The notes below the pieces were generated by a model. That model had not been told where the DNA came from. It worked only from the letters and a program-made list of their open reading frames with translations, and ran no database searches. DNA of 13,626 bases, from assembly GCA_017458805.1 (NCBI GenBank), contig JAFTAC010000509.1, forward strand, positions 1 through 13,626, written 5' to 3'. This stretch comes from Victivallales bacterium. Lineage in GTDB: Bacteria > Verrucomicrobiota > Lentisphaeria > Oligosphaerales > Oligosphaeraceae. Shown piece after piece: positions 1 to 7,347 of this stretch. Made by a program: the position numbers and the translations under genes. How positions within the stretch are numbered: position 1 is the stretch's first letter; each line of letters begins with the position of its first letter.

Positions 1-5
1 GAGCA

Positions 6-117
6 GCCAGGTGCGCGCAAAGCGCGCACCCGAAGGGGGCTGGCGAGCCGGGGGCTTAGCAGAAGTGGCAGGCAATTGCCCTGGGGTGGCCATGTGCGCG
101 CACCCGATGGGGGCTGG
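6..117. repeat. Structured intergenic repeat, two copies
   Basis: Two near-identical 22-bp direct copies lie at 22-43 and 96-117, starting GCGCGCACCCGA and ending GGGGGCTGG, with one mismatch (a34 against t108). The first copy sits in a hairpin: GGTGCGCGC (10-18) and GCGCGCACC (22-30) pair perfectly around an AAA loop, and GCCAG (6-10) can pair with CTGGC (40-44) as an outer stem. The second copy has a self-complementary TGCGCGCA core (95-102). A separate 10-bp palindrome, GGCAATTGCC, lies between them at 71-80. The element is downstream of the sigma-factor gene. No T-run follows the hairpin on the minus strand, so it is not a classical terminator. It could be a REP-like element or a 3' structured RNA; the function is unknown. 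Confidence 0.5.
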
Positions 118-163
118 GGCAAAGCAAGCTGACGCGCAGAGATGGCCACCGACACCGAATCAT

Positions 164-730
164 CTACAAAGAATCGTCGTTTTTGAGTTTGTTGATGATT
201 TCGGCGAGAAGCCTGGAGCAACGGCCCTTTGCGAGATAGACCTGGTTCAGGGTAATCTTGAGCATGGCGGCGACTTGGGGCGCGGGGATGTTCTGGTCGA
301 CGTTGAGGTCGTATGCCATGAAGTTGGTTGAGTTGACCTTTTCCTTGAGCTCGTTGGTGGCGACTTTGAGGAGGAGTTCCAGCCACTCCTTTTTCCAGGC
401 GGTTTCCAGTTCCGTATTGTCGTTGCTGGCAGGCAATTGTTCGATTAAGCACAGTCTTTGCTTGCGTATGCGGAAGGCCTTTCGGCGGATGATGGTGCGG
501 AGGTAGTCCCTGAAGCGTCCCCTGCTCTGCTTGTATTTACCGATGACATCCGCATTGTTGACCTCAATCAGAACCTCCTGCTGCAAATCCTGAATCTCCT
601 CCTCGGTCAGTCCAAAGTCATGCCCGCAGAGGCGTATGAGCGGCTTGTAGAACGCCTGGAACTGCGCCCAGGAGCTTTCATCGCCTTTCAAAACAACTTG
701 CAATAGAGTTTTTCTTGTTGTGTATGCCAT
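164..730 (-). CDS. ECF-type RNA polymerase sigma factor (sigma-70 family)
   Basis: 188 residues, a normal length for an ECF sigma factor carrying only regions 2 and 4. Region 2 spans about residues 12-90. It includes the stretch around LTEEEIQDLQQEV and the GRFRDYLRTIIRRKA segment, close to the GRFRxWLRTIxRNK pattern common in ECF factors of planctomycete-verrucomicrobial bacteria. Region 4 spans about 115-180, with a helix-turn-helix near 147-175 (IPAPQVAAMLKITLNQVYLA). The expected role is to direct RNA polymerase to specific promoters. The start at 730 is chosen because GAGGAG lies 9 nt upstream and overlaps the stop codon of the preceding gene, suggesting translational coupling; the in-frame extension to 814 would run into that gene and lacks homology. 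It is the last gene of the minus-strand operon. No anti-sigma gene is visible. Family is fairly certain; target promoters are unknown. Confidence 0.86.
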   Translation of the reverse strand: MAYTTRKTLLQVVLKGDESSWAQFQAFYKPLIRLCGHDFGLTEEEIQDLQQEVLIEVNNADVIGKYKQSRGRFRDYLRTIIRRKAFRIRKQRLCLIEQLPASNDNTELETAWKKEWLELLLKVATNELKEKVNSTNFMAYDLNVDQNIPAPQVAAMLKITLNQVYLAKGRCSRLLAEIINKLKNDDSL

Positions 731-743
731 CTGATTACTCTCC

Positions 744-3707
744 TCACTTAAACTCAATAATCTGTCCAAAAGGCACGGAGACGGTTTTTCTTTGCTTGCC
801 GTGGCAATATACAACGCTGGAGGGCTTGCGGTCCCACCAGCGGATGTTCAGCAGATAGAAGACACGCGAGCCGTTGGGCTGCTCGTAGCATGCGAACTCC
901 ACGTCTTCGTTTGCCTCGAACCAGCCACGCTCCTTCTCGCGTTCCACAGCGTATTCTGCCAGCGTTTTCAAGTACGATTCGTACAGGCTGCGGATGGATG
1001 CTGCTGGCCATTCGTTTGATTCAACAAAGTGGACAGTGCCCGCCCCTACTTGAATGGTCTTGTCCAGAGGGAGATACGGGTTTTCCTTCGCTCTTTTCGA
1101 GCGAGGCACAGAACAGGTCTTCCAGTCTTTGCCGAGCAGCTCGTCCAAGGCCTTTTCGCCGAATGGATACCTGACCGTTTCGCTTCGCGTCAGCTCCATG
1201 TTCAGGTGCCGACGGCACAGCAGCAGGTGACCGCCGTTTTTGACGTATTCGAGCATCTTCTCGCCGTCGCCTTTCTGGTAGGTGTGCCAGCCGAGGAAGG
1301 CGACAGCGGAGTATTGCGACCAGTCGCCCTCGAAGGGGAGCAAATCCACATAGCCGTATGGCGTGCCTGTGTACCACCCCTGTGGAGCTTCGGAGCAATT
1401 CGTCTCGTGGATGGAGCTCAGTTTGCTGCGCGGATAGAAGAGGTTGAGAAAGTCGAAGGACTCCTCTGCCTTGCCGAAGCGCCATTCATCCCCAGTGTTG
1501 CCCCAGAGGTTCCCTTTGCCGAAGCATCGCCAGCCATCGTAGCGTCCCTGGATGCAGGCGAGCGGCGTCACGAGGCATCCCGTGCGCGGGTGGCTTTCCA
1601 TGAACCTGCGGAATTTGTCGTGCGCCTCCTGGTGGATGACACAGTTGTGGCTGAAGCGGTCGTAGTCAACATAACGCGCCTCCATGCGCCAAAGCCCCTC
1701 CTCCGTGTTGATGTCGGTAGCGCCATGCATATAGCTAACCGCCAGCGAGAGGAAATAGCGCGCCGCGTGACTGGGGGTGTCATGTGGGCCAGAACTCCAC
1801 TGCGTAGCGAGGTGCGTGCCATAATCCACCGCGCCATAAGCCTTGGAGGCCCCTCGCAGCGAAGAGAGTATGACATCTTCAGGGCCGTACATCTGCTCCG
1901 CCAGCAGGTTCTTGTAGCCTGCCTGGAAGAAGTAGCGGAACAGAGTAGATGGCCCTGAATGGCGTGTTGATTCGCCCTTCGCGTCCTTGAGATTGGCGAC
2001 AAAATACTCCGCCGCCTCCTTCGCGTTCTTCGCCAGTTCGGGATTGAAGAACCACCACGCCTTGTTGCCAACGCGTTTTGGGCGAATGTGGGGCTGGATT
2101 CCGCCAGGGTCCACACCCCGCGACAGGATGTCGGCGTAGGGTTCGTGGAGGTCTGTCTCGCCCCAGATTGAGTTCTGCCAGTAGCACAGCGAACCGTCGT
2201 TTTCGTGGGAACGCCGCCCGATGTAAAGCGGTCCCTGGAGCAGCCGTTCAGGTGGATTTGCTGTCATGCCAGGTATTTCCCGCCCATCCACCATCAGCGT
2301 GTAGTGCAGGCCGATTTCATTGAGAATGGCGATGGTCTTGTGCCACATCGGCTCGTTGAGGCTTCTGCCGCCGCCCCATCTGTAGGAATGGCGGAAGCAA
2401 ATGCAGTTTCCGATATGCTTCGCCACATACCATTCGATGTAGCGTTCCATGTCCTCGATTGTCTGCGGAATATAGACGGCATCGCCCGTTCCGAGATAGA
2501 CAGGCGGCTCAGAGGACGGAACAACCGTCACCTTGAAGCTGTCGGTGTGGCCACCGCACGCAAGCTTGAACGTCTTGCCGCCTTTGGAGGGCGCCTTCAG
2601 CTTGACGCCATGGAGGCCAGGTTCCTTGAACGTGAAGCGCTGCCCGTCTGCCGTGATGGTCACATCCTGCCTTGCCATGCGCACGACGGCGGCGAACTCC
2701 GCCCCTGGAGCCACTGTCTCTAGTGCGCCGATGAACTCAAAGTCATGGTTGCCAAGCGTGTGCAGTTCAAGCCCCTGGACGATGAACCCGACGGCGTTTT
2801 CGTAGTCGTTCAGCAGCTTCAGCGTGAAGATGTGCCGCCCTGGCTGCAAGGTGCCCACTTCGAAGGTGTATTCGGGACGGCGGACGATGCCCGTGTATTT
2901 CTCGCCGCGGAAAACCTCCTTGCCGTCAACCTCGACCGCGCACTCCAGCCAGTCCCTGCGCGAGAGGTTTTCACCAAGGTAGTTAAGGAAAAACTTGCGG
3001 TCCTGGGTACGCGCCAGCGGCGGTATGACGTTTTCCTTGCCGTCGAGGACAAGCCTTGGCGAGCCGACGAGCAGGCTCCCCGTCGTCTCCCTCACGCCGA
3101 CGCGCATGATGGCGCAGACGGCCTTCTTGGGCATCGTAAAGGACTTCTTCAGCACGCGCCAGTCGCCTGTACCTTCTGGAAACTCCAGATCAATCACCTT
3201 GTCGGGTGCATCGAACACATCGTTGGGATGGCGCCCCTTTTTGGCATAGTAGATTTCCAGATGAGCCCCAGCTTCACCAAGGCACTTGAAATCAGCAGTC
3301 TTGACAGGGATGGAAAAAACGCACTTGACGTCTGCGTCCTGAGTGCACGGCGCGTAGCCATGCAGGAATCCTGCGCCTGGGTGGAGGTCGTTCTGATACA
3401 GCTTGATGTAGGCGTTGCGCGGATGCGTGTCGCCATGACAGGGAAACTCCAGCGAGAAGGTCTCGTTGTAGGTGTCCCGCGTCGTCAGCACGTCGTCGAT
3501 TGACATCGCAATTGCGTATGGCGAACCCCATTCGGTGCGCCATTTCCAGAAATAGTCTGGCTCGCCTAGCAGGCGCAGGCGATGCGTCACAGGGCCGTCC
3601 GATTTCTCCACCTCAAACGGGATGCTGATTGTGCCGCGCACGGGGATGTAGCCAGTGCGCTCCCATGTCTCGTGATGGACGATTTCCTTCCTGGTGAATG
3701 ATCTCAT
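744..3707 (-). CDS. Large putative glycoside hydrolase, multidomain, cytoplasmic
   Basis: 987 residues with no signal peptide or membrane segment, so probably cytoplasmic. Residues 1-400 look beta-rich: a sandwich-like region near 170-225 resembles carbohydrate-binding modules (GDWRVLKKSF, then GSPRLVLDG), followed by Ig-like segments. Residues about 405-770 look like an alpha/beta barrel. Candidate acidic residues are E604 in LLAEQMYGPED and E669/E670 in TDINTEEGLW, the sort of strand-end glutamates used by retaining clan-A hydrolases. Residues about 785-860 resemble the glutamine-amidotransferase-like fold found after the barrel of GH42-type beta-galactosidases (YSAVAFLGWHTY, then MLEYVKNGGHLLLC). 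A beta domain closes the protein. I cannot name a GH family, and the catalytic residues are inferred. It lies 25 nt after the SDR gene and 13 nt before the sigma gene. A weak AAGAG precedes the ATG. Confidence 0.72.
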   Translation of the reverse strand: MRSFTRKEIVHHETWERTGYIPVRGTISIPFEVEKSDGPVTHRLRLLGEPDYFWKWRTEWGSPYAIAMSIDDVLTTRDTYNETFSLEFPCHGDTHPRNAYIKLYQNDLHPGAGFLHGYAPCTQDADVKCVFSIPVKTADFKCLGEAGAHLEIYYAKKGRHPNDVFDAPDKVIDLEFPEGTGDWRVLKKSFTMPKKAVCAIMRVGVRETTGSLLVGSPRLVLDGKENVIPPLARTQDRKFFLNYLGENLSRRDWLECAVEVDGKEVFRGEKYTGIVRRPEYTFEVGTLQPGRHIFTLKLLNDYENAVGFIVQGLELHTLGNHDFEFIGALETVAPGAEFAAVVRMARQDVTITADGQRFTFKEPGLHGVKLKAPSKGGKTFKLACGGHTDSFKVTVVPSSEPPVYLGTGDAVYIPQTIEDMERYIEWYVAKHIGNCICFRHSYRWGGGRSLNEPMWHKTIAILNEIGLHYTLMVDGREIPGMTANPPERLLQGPLYIGRRSHENDGSLCYWQNSIWGETDLHEPYADILSRGVDPGGIQPHIRPKRVGNKAWWFFNPELAKNAKEAAEYFVANLKDAKGESTRHSGPSTLFRYFFQAGYKNLLAEQMYGPEDVILSSLRGASKAYGAVDYGTHLATQWSSGPHDTPSHAARYFLSLAVSYMHGATDINTEEGLWRMEARYVDYDRFSHNCVIHQEAHDKFRRFMESHPRTGCLVTPLACIQGRYDGWRCFGKGNLWGNTGDEWRFGKAEESFDFLNLFYPRSKLSSIHETNCSEAPQGWYTGTPYGYVDLLPFEGDWSQYSAVAFLGWHTYQKGDGEKMLEYVKNGGHLLLCRRHLNMELTRSETVRYPFGEKALDELLGKDWKTCSVPRSKRAKENPYLPLDKTIQVGAGTVHFVESNEWPAASIRSLYESYLKTLAEYAVEREKERGWFEANEDVEFACYEQPNGSRVFYLLNIRWWDRKPSSVVYCHGKQRKTVSVPFGQIIEFK

Positions 3708-3732
3708 GTGCTCTTAATTCTGTGTTGCCGTC

Positions 3733-4470
3733 TCACATATCGGCGAATCGCGGGCCGAGGATGCGCCCTCCGTCAATGGTGTAGTCGGCTCCTGTGATGA
3801 AGCCTGAATCGTCGTCTGCGAGGAAGGTGATGAGGCGCGCCATCTCGTCGCGCCCGCCAGTGCGGCCAACCCAGGTGCCCTGGCAGGGGCGCGGGGCTCC
3901 GTCGTCGCCTGTGACCATGCCTGGGGAGACGCAGTTGACGGTGATGTTCTTCTTCGCGTACTCCATCGCCAGCGTTTTGGTTAAGATGATGACGCCCGCC
4001 TTCGCAGCAGAATAGGCGGAGAAGCCAGGCAGCCCCACCTCGCCTGCAATCGACCCCAGGTTGATGATGCGCCCATAGCCGTTCTGTACCATGGAACCGA
4101 TGAAGGCATGAGTCACGCGGAAAGTACCGTTCAGGTTGATGTCGATGACCTTCAGCCAATGCTCCTCGGTGATGTCCGCAAATGGCAGGCGTGGCCAGCG
4201 CCCCGCATTGTTGACGAGGATGTCCACCTTGCCGAAATCGCGCAGGATGCGCTGTGAGACATCTGCCACGCTGGCCGAATCGCAGATGTCCATTCCGTAG
4301 CCGCGGATGGTGCCCAATGCCGCCAGCGTGGCTACCGCCTCGTCGGCCTTTTCCTGCGTGATATCCGCCAGCGCCACCGCAACGCCATTCTCCAGCAGAC
4401 GGCGGCAGGTGGCACGGCCAATGCCGCCTGCTCCGCCCGTAACTAATGCAACTCGTTTGTCAAAGCCCAT
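3733..4470 (-). CDS. SDR-family NAD(P)-dependent oxidoreductase
   Basis: 245 residues, the usual length of a classical short-chain dehydrogenase/reductase. The Rossmann glycine motif TGGAGGIG is at 11-18, NNAG at 87-90, catalytic Ser at 140 (LGS), and the YxxxK pair is Y153/K157 (SAYSAAKAG). The C-terminal GADYTIDGG motif is typical of the family. An acidic residue at the end of strand 2 (D36 in ALADI) favours NAD(H) over NADP(H). The start at 4470 is set by AAGGAGGT seven nt upstream; the longer open frame to 4644 only overlaps the previous gene. It is the second gene of the operon, 17 nt after the esterase. A role oxidising or reducing a sugar, sugar acid or polyol released from the glycan is plausible from context, but the substrate cannot be read from sequence. 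Confidence 0.92.
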   Translation of the reverse strand: MGFDKRVALVTGGAGGIGRATCRRLLENGVAVALADITQEKADEAVATLAALGTIRGYGMDICDSASVADVSQRILRDFGKVDILVNNAGRWPRLPFADITEEHWLKVIDINLNGTFRVTHAFIGSMVQNGYGRIINLGSIAGEVGLPGFSAYSAAKAGVIILTKTLAMEYAKKNITVNCVSPGMVTGDDGAPRPCQGTWVGRTGGRDEMARLITFLADDDSGFITGADYTIDGGRILGPRFADM

Positions 4471-4477
4471 GGTTATT

Positions 4478-4485
4478 ACCTCCTT
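4478..4485 (-). promoter_or_regulatory. Strong Shine-Dalgarno site of the SDR gene
   Basis: On the minus strand the sequence AAGGAGGT sits seven nt before the ATG at 4470, in the 17-nt gap after the esterase stop. It fixes the SDR start and rules out the 58-codon upstream extension. Confidence 0.85.
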
Positions 4486-4487
4486 GG

Positions 4488-6461
4488 TTATTTGCTGAAT
4501 GGCGCGGCGGGGAAGCCGGCCTTGTTGTAGAGGTTGCAGGTGGGGTTGCTCTGGTAGGCGTAGCGGACGCTGACGGGCGCGGGCACCTTGTCGGACCAGA
4601 CGACGACGGTGTCTCCGTCGATTTTGGCGTTGGCCCAGAACCACTTGCCGTCCTGTCCAGCAAGCGCGAAGCCCTCCAGTTCGCTGTCGGGGCTGTTGCG
4701 CACGAGCGGAGCGGTCATGTCTTTGGTCTTCTTGACAAAGTAGGTTTCGGGAAGAGGACGCGCCACCAGGCCGCCTTCCACGAAGTCGAAGGCTATGCGC
4801 ATCTTGTCGCCCTCGACGCTCTTGCTCTTGAAGACAGGGCCTGAATAGGGGATGTTCTTGCCGTAAGTCTTGGCAAGGGCGACGGCGGCGAGGCGCTTGG
4901 CGGGGGTGATTTTGTCGATGGGGTGGATGTCGCCAGATTCACCGCAGTCGATGAGGATGGCCTGGCCTGTCTTGGGCATCGCGAGGGCGCCCTCCTGGCC
5001 GATTCGGATGTCCGCCCAGCCCTGCTTGTTGGGGTCGGAATCCTTCGCCAGGTAGTTTGCCAACTGGCAGTAGTAGAAGGGGAACTCGCTCTCAAAGTCG
5101 CGGCGCCACTCCTTGATAAGCCCCTGGATGGCGGTTGGATACTGTGCAGGACGCCCCGCGTTCGAGCACCCCTGGTACCAGATGCAGCCCGAAAGGCGAT
5201 ATGGCTTCAGCGGATTGATGAGCGCGTTGTAGATGATTTCGGGAATCTTGTTTTCGTCAGGACGAAGCCCTGGACGCTTGGGACGCGCCGCAATCTGCTC
5301 TGGGGCGAGCTCGATGGGGATGACGGTGGACTGGTAGCCACGATTGAGCGGAATCTCCCCTGGCAGGTAGTAGCCAAGACGGGAGGTGGAGAAGCCGTCA
5401 TAGAGGCACCAGTAGCGGATGGAGAGTTCGTGCTCGCCGGCTGCGATTTCGCCAGGCTTGAATGTCTTGGTGACAATCGTGCTCCCCTTGATTTCACCTT
5501 CTGGAGTGGAGTGAGCTATCTCATTGCCGTCCAGAAAGAAAGCAACATTAGCACCATGCTGGTAGAAGTTGAACCTGCCGCCGCTTTTCGTGAAGCTCTC
5601 TGGGAAGGTGACCTTCTTGCGGTACCAGACGATGGCAGGGCCAAGTTTGTTCCAGCCGTAGATGCCCTGGTTGTCCTTCCACTGCGCATTGGCGGGGGGC
5701 GCATTGTCGGTGGGGGGCTCCAGGTTGTTGCTCTTACGCCAGGCGTTGAACTGCTCCAGGTATTCCTTCACATTGCCATCGTAGGCGACAAAGTTGCTGT
5801 AGGTCTTGTCGCACCACTCCTCAAGCGCGTCGTTTCCCTTCAGGAAATCGCGCGTCACCCAGCCTTCGACGGCGCTGCCGCCCCAGGCGTTGTTGATGAG
5901 TCCCATGGGGCAACCCAGCTCCGCCTGAACGAACTTGCCGAAGAGATAGCCGACTGCCGTGAAACTGCCCACATTGTCGGGCGCGACAACGCGCCAAGAA
6001 CCCTCGACATCCTCTTCAGGCGTCACGGATGCGTGGATGCGCAGTTGGAAAAGACGGATTTTCGGGTTGGCGCTTTCGGCGATAAGCTCCTTGGCACGCT
6101 CTTCGCTGCGCAACTGGAAGCCCATGTTGGACTGTCCCGAGCAGAGCCACACTTCGCCAACCAGCACGTCCTTGACCGTGATGATGTTCTTGCCCTGGAT
6201 AAGCAGTTCGAAAGGTCCTTCACCGACCTTGCTCAAGTCCAAGTTGACGCGCCATTTGCCGTCGGCGCCCGCTATGGCGTTGCCTTTCTGGCCTGCGATG
6301 GAGACGGTGACCGCCTCGCCCGCATCCGCCTTGCCGAAGACAGGAGTCTTTTCGGACTTTGCCAGCACGGCGTGGTCCGTGAAAAGCCCCGACACCGAAA
6401 CATTCGCCACCGCTGCAAGGGACAACGACGCCAATGCAACGCCCAATAGTTTTTTCAACAT
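4488..6461 (-). CDS. Exported sialate-O-acetylesterase-like esterase (SGNH/SASA family)
   Basis: 657 residues from the ATG at 6461. A Sec signal peptide is clear: MLKKLLG, a hydrophobic stretch, and a likely cut after AVA at residue 19. The SASA hydrolase signature GQSNM is at 109-113, with S111 the expected nucleophile. D511 and H513 in GDIHP are the expected catalytic Asp-His block. A beta-sandwich insertion fills about 280-360. Such enzymes remove acetyl groups from sialic acid or other acylated sugars. The usual WYQGESN block reads WYQGCSN (428-434), with Cys in place of Glu. A GTG at 6467 is also in frame, but GGAG lies five nt before the ATG and overlaps that GTG, so the ATG is preferred. 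First gene of the minus-strand operon. The true substrate may be an acetylated polysaccharide rather than sialate. Confidence 0.88.
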   Translation of the reverse strand: MLKKLLGVALASLSLAAVANVSVSGLFTDHAVLAKSEKTPVFGKADAGEAVTVSIAGQKGNAIAGADGKWRVNLDLSKVGEGPFELLIQGKNIITVKDVLVGEVWLCSGQSNMGFQLRSEERAKELIAESANPKIRLFQLRIHASVTPEEDVEGSWRVVAPDNVGSFTAVGYLFGKFVQAELGCPMGLINNAWGGSAVEGWVTRDFLKGNDALEEWCDKTYSNFVAYDGNVKEYLEQFNAWRKSNNLEPPTDNAPPANAQWKDNQGIYGWNKLGPAIVWYRKKVTFPESFTKSGGRFNFYQHGANVAFFLDGNEIAHSTPEGEIKGSTIVTKTFKPGEIAAGEHELSIRYWCLYDGFSTSRLGYYLPGEIPLNRGYQSTVIPIELAPEQIAARPKRPGLRPDENKIPEIIYNALINPLKPYRLSGCIWYQGCSNAGRPAQYPTAIQGLIKEWRRDFESEFPFYYCQLANYLAKDSDPNKQGWADIRIGQEGALAMPKTGQAILIDCGESGDIHPIDKITPAKRLAAVALAKTYGKNIPYSGPVFKSKSVEGDKMRIAFDFVEGGLVARPLPETYFVKKTKDMTAPLVRNSPDSELEGFALAGQDGKWFWANAKIDGDTVVVWSDKVPAPVSVRYAYQSNPTCNLYNKAGFPAAPFSK

Positions 6462-6504
6462 GTTCACTCCTGTAATTCTAATTGTTTATATTCCAACCAT
6501 GCAG

Positions 6505-6549
6505 ATTATATTATGTAGCAAATGTAATCTACGTTTCCTATCTTGTCAA
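6505..6549 (-). promoter_or_regulatory. Candidate sigma70-like promoter for the esterase operon
   Basis: On the minus strand a perfect TTGACA (plus-strand 6544-6549) is followed after 17 nt by TACATT (6521-6526). A perfect TATAAT also occurs further downstream (6505-6510), but without a good -35 at the right spacing. Inverted repeat 1 is centred about 60 bp upstream of the likely start near 6514, a position typical of an activator site. Not experimentally supported. Confidence 0.5.
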
Positions 6550-6562
6550 GTCACATTAACCT

Positions 6563-6583
6563 TTTGCGGAAATAATCCGCAAA
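6563..6583. promoter_or_regulatory. Inverted-repeat operator candidate 1
   Basis: Perfect inverted repeat: TTTGCGGA (6563-6570), 5-nt spacer AATAA, TCCGCAAA (6576-6583). It lies between the two divergent promoter candidates and shares its TGCGGA-N5-TCCGCA core and spacer length with the second repeat. The binding protein is unknown. Confidence 0.65.
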
Positions 6584-6593
6584 TATATAACAA

Positions 6594-6618
6594 AATCTGC
6601 GGAAAAAATCCGCAGATT
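6594..6618. promoter_or_regulatory. Inverted-repeat operator candidate 2
   Basis: Perfect inverted repeat: AATCTGCGGA (6594-6603), 5-nt spacer AAAAA, TCCGCAGATT (6609-6618). Its centre is 33 bp from that of repeat 1, close to three helical turns, so two dimers would sit on the same DNA face. The arms are not followed by a T-run on the plus strand and lie far upstream of both genes, which argues for an operator rather than a terminator. Confidence 0.68.
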
Positions 6619-6674
6619 ATGGATTATGTGTTTGCGGGCAATGGGTGAAGGATAAAGAAGATATTGGCGATTGC

Positions 6675-6703
6675 TTGCAAATGCTTGTGCGATTATGTAT
6701 ATT
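6675..6703 (+). promoter_or_regulatory. Candidate sigma70-like promoter for the isomerase operon
   Basis: TTGCAA (6675-6680), 17-nt spacer, TATATT (6698-6703). The predicted start near 6710 gives a leader of about 50 nt before the ATG at 6762. The -35 matches only four of six consensus bases. Confidence 0.45.
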
Positions 6704-6761
6704 ATCTCCAGCAGCATTTCAACAATTGAATACCTTAACGTCACACACCAAGGAGTCACAA

Positions 6762-7337
6762 ATGAAGACAATCAAAGAGAAGCAATTGCTGATGGGGGCC
6801 GACTGGGCTGGTTTTCCGCTGAAGGAGGCCGTTAGGCTGCACCTGGTGAAAAAGGGCTGGACAATTACAGACGTGGGGGTGACCTCGATGGGCGACCAGC
6901 GTGAAAACACCGACCTAATGTTCCACCGCATTGGCCTGCGGGTTGGCTCGCTCATCGCCGAAGGCGAGTTTGAGCGTGCGCTGGTCTTCTGCGGAACAGG
7001 CATGGGCATCCACATCGCCGCCTCCAAGTGCCCGCATGTGCATGCAGGTGTTGTCGAGAGCGTTCCCGCCGCGCTGCGCGCCATTACGGGCAACGGCGTG
7101 AATGTCCTTGCCATGGGCGCCTTTTACGTTGCTCCGCAGATGGGCTGCGACATAGCGGACGCCTATCTCGGCGCCTCGCTTGGCTCTGGCTACGAGTGGT
7201 GGAAGAACTTCTACGAATTCCACAAGCTGGCCATCGACGAACTTGAGGCGTTTGATTATGCCACCTACAAGGCCAATGGCTTCAAGCTCAAGCACCTGGG
7301 CGAAGTGCCGCTGGAACTTGAGACCAAGCCCGATTAG
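6762..7337 (+). CDS. RpiB/LacA/LacB-family sugar-phosphate isomerase, divergent
   Basis: 191 residues, longer than the usual ~150 because of a C-terminal extension after about residue 150. The family hallmark CGTGMG is at 77-82, where C77 corresponds to the catalytic cysteine region, followed by IHIAASK. Family members interconvert aldose and ketose phosphates. Two histidines used by canonical RpiB appear changed: the GxDHxGxxLK motif reads GADWAGFPLK (W14), and the ring-opening His of the RQHND segment aligns with G110 in TGNGVN. A substrate other than ribose 5-phosphate is therefore likely. AAGGAG seven nt upstream fixes the start at 6762; an in-frame GTG at 6645 lies upstream of the candidate promoter's -35. 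First gene of the plus-strand arm. Confidence 0.87.
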   Translation: MKTIKEKQLLMGADWAGFPLKEAVRLHLVKKGWTITDVGVTSMGDQRENTDLMFHRIGLRVGSLIAEGEFERALVFCGTGMGIHIAASKCPHVHAGVVESVPAALRAITGNGVNVLAMGAFYVAPQMGCDIADAYLGASLGSGYEWWKNFYEFHKLAIDELEAFDYATYKANGFKLKHLGEVPLELETKPD

Positions 7338-7347
7338 GAATGTGCGC

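Noticed and set aside
731..814. N-terminal extension of the sigma factor to the upstream in-frame start
   Set aside because: It would overlap the end of the hydrolase gene, shows no sigma-factor similarity, and the start at 730 has a good GAGGAG site.
1029..1958. 309-codon open frame on the plus strand opposite the large hydrolase gene
   Set aside because: Antisense shadow; no ribosome site, no family motif, and the minus-strand protein is continuous across it.
4923..6449. 508-codon open frame on the plus strand opposite the esterase gene
   Set aside because: It is fully antisense to a gene with clear catalytic motifs and signal peptide, its translation shows no recognisable domain, and long antisense frames are expected from the GC-rich third positions.
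6563..6618. Reading the two inverted repeats as terminators or as a CRISPR fragment
   Set aside because: Neither stem is followed by a T-run on the plus strand, they lie upstream of both genes, and there are only two units without spacer-like regularity.
6645..6761. GTG start at 6645 for the isomerase
   Set aside because: It lies upstream of the candidate promoter, adds 39 residues without family similarity, and the ATG at 6762 has AAGGAG at correct spacing.
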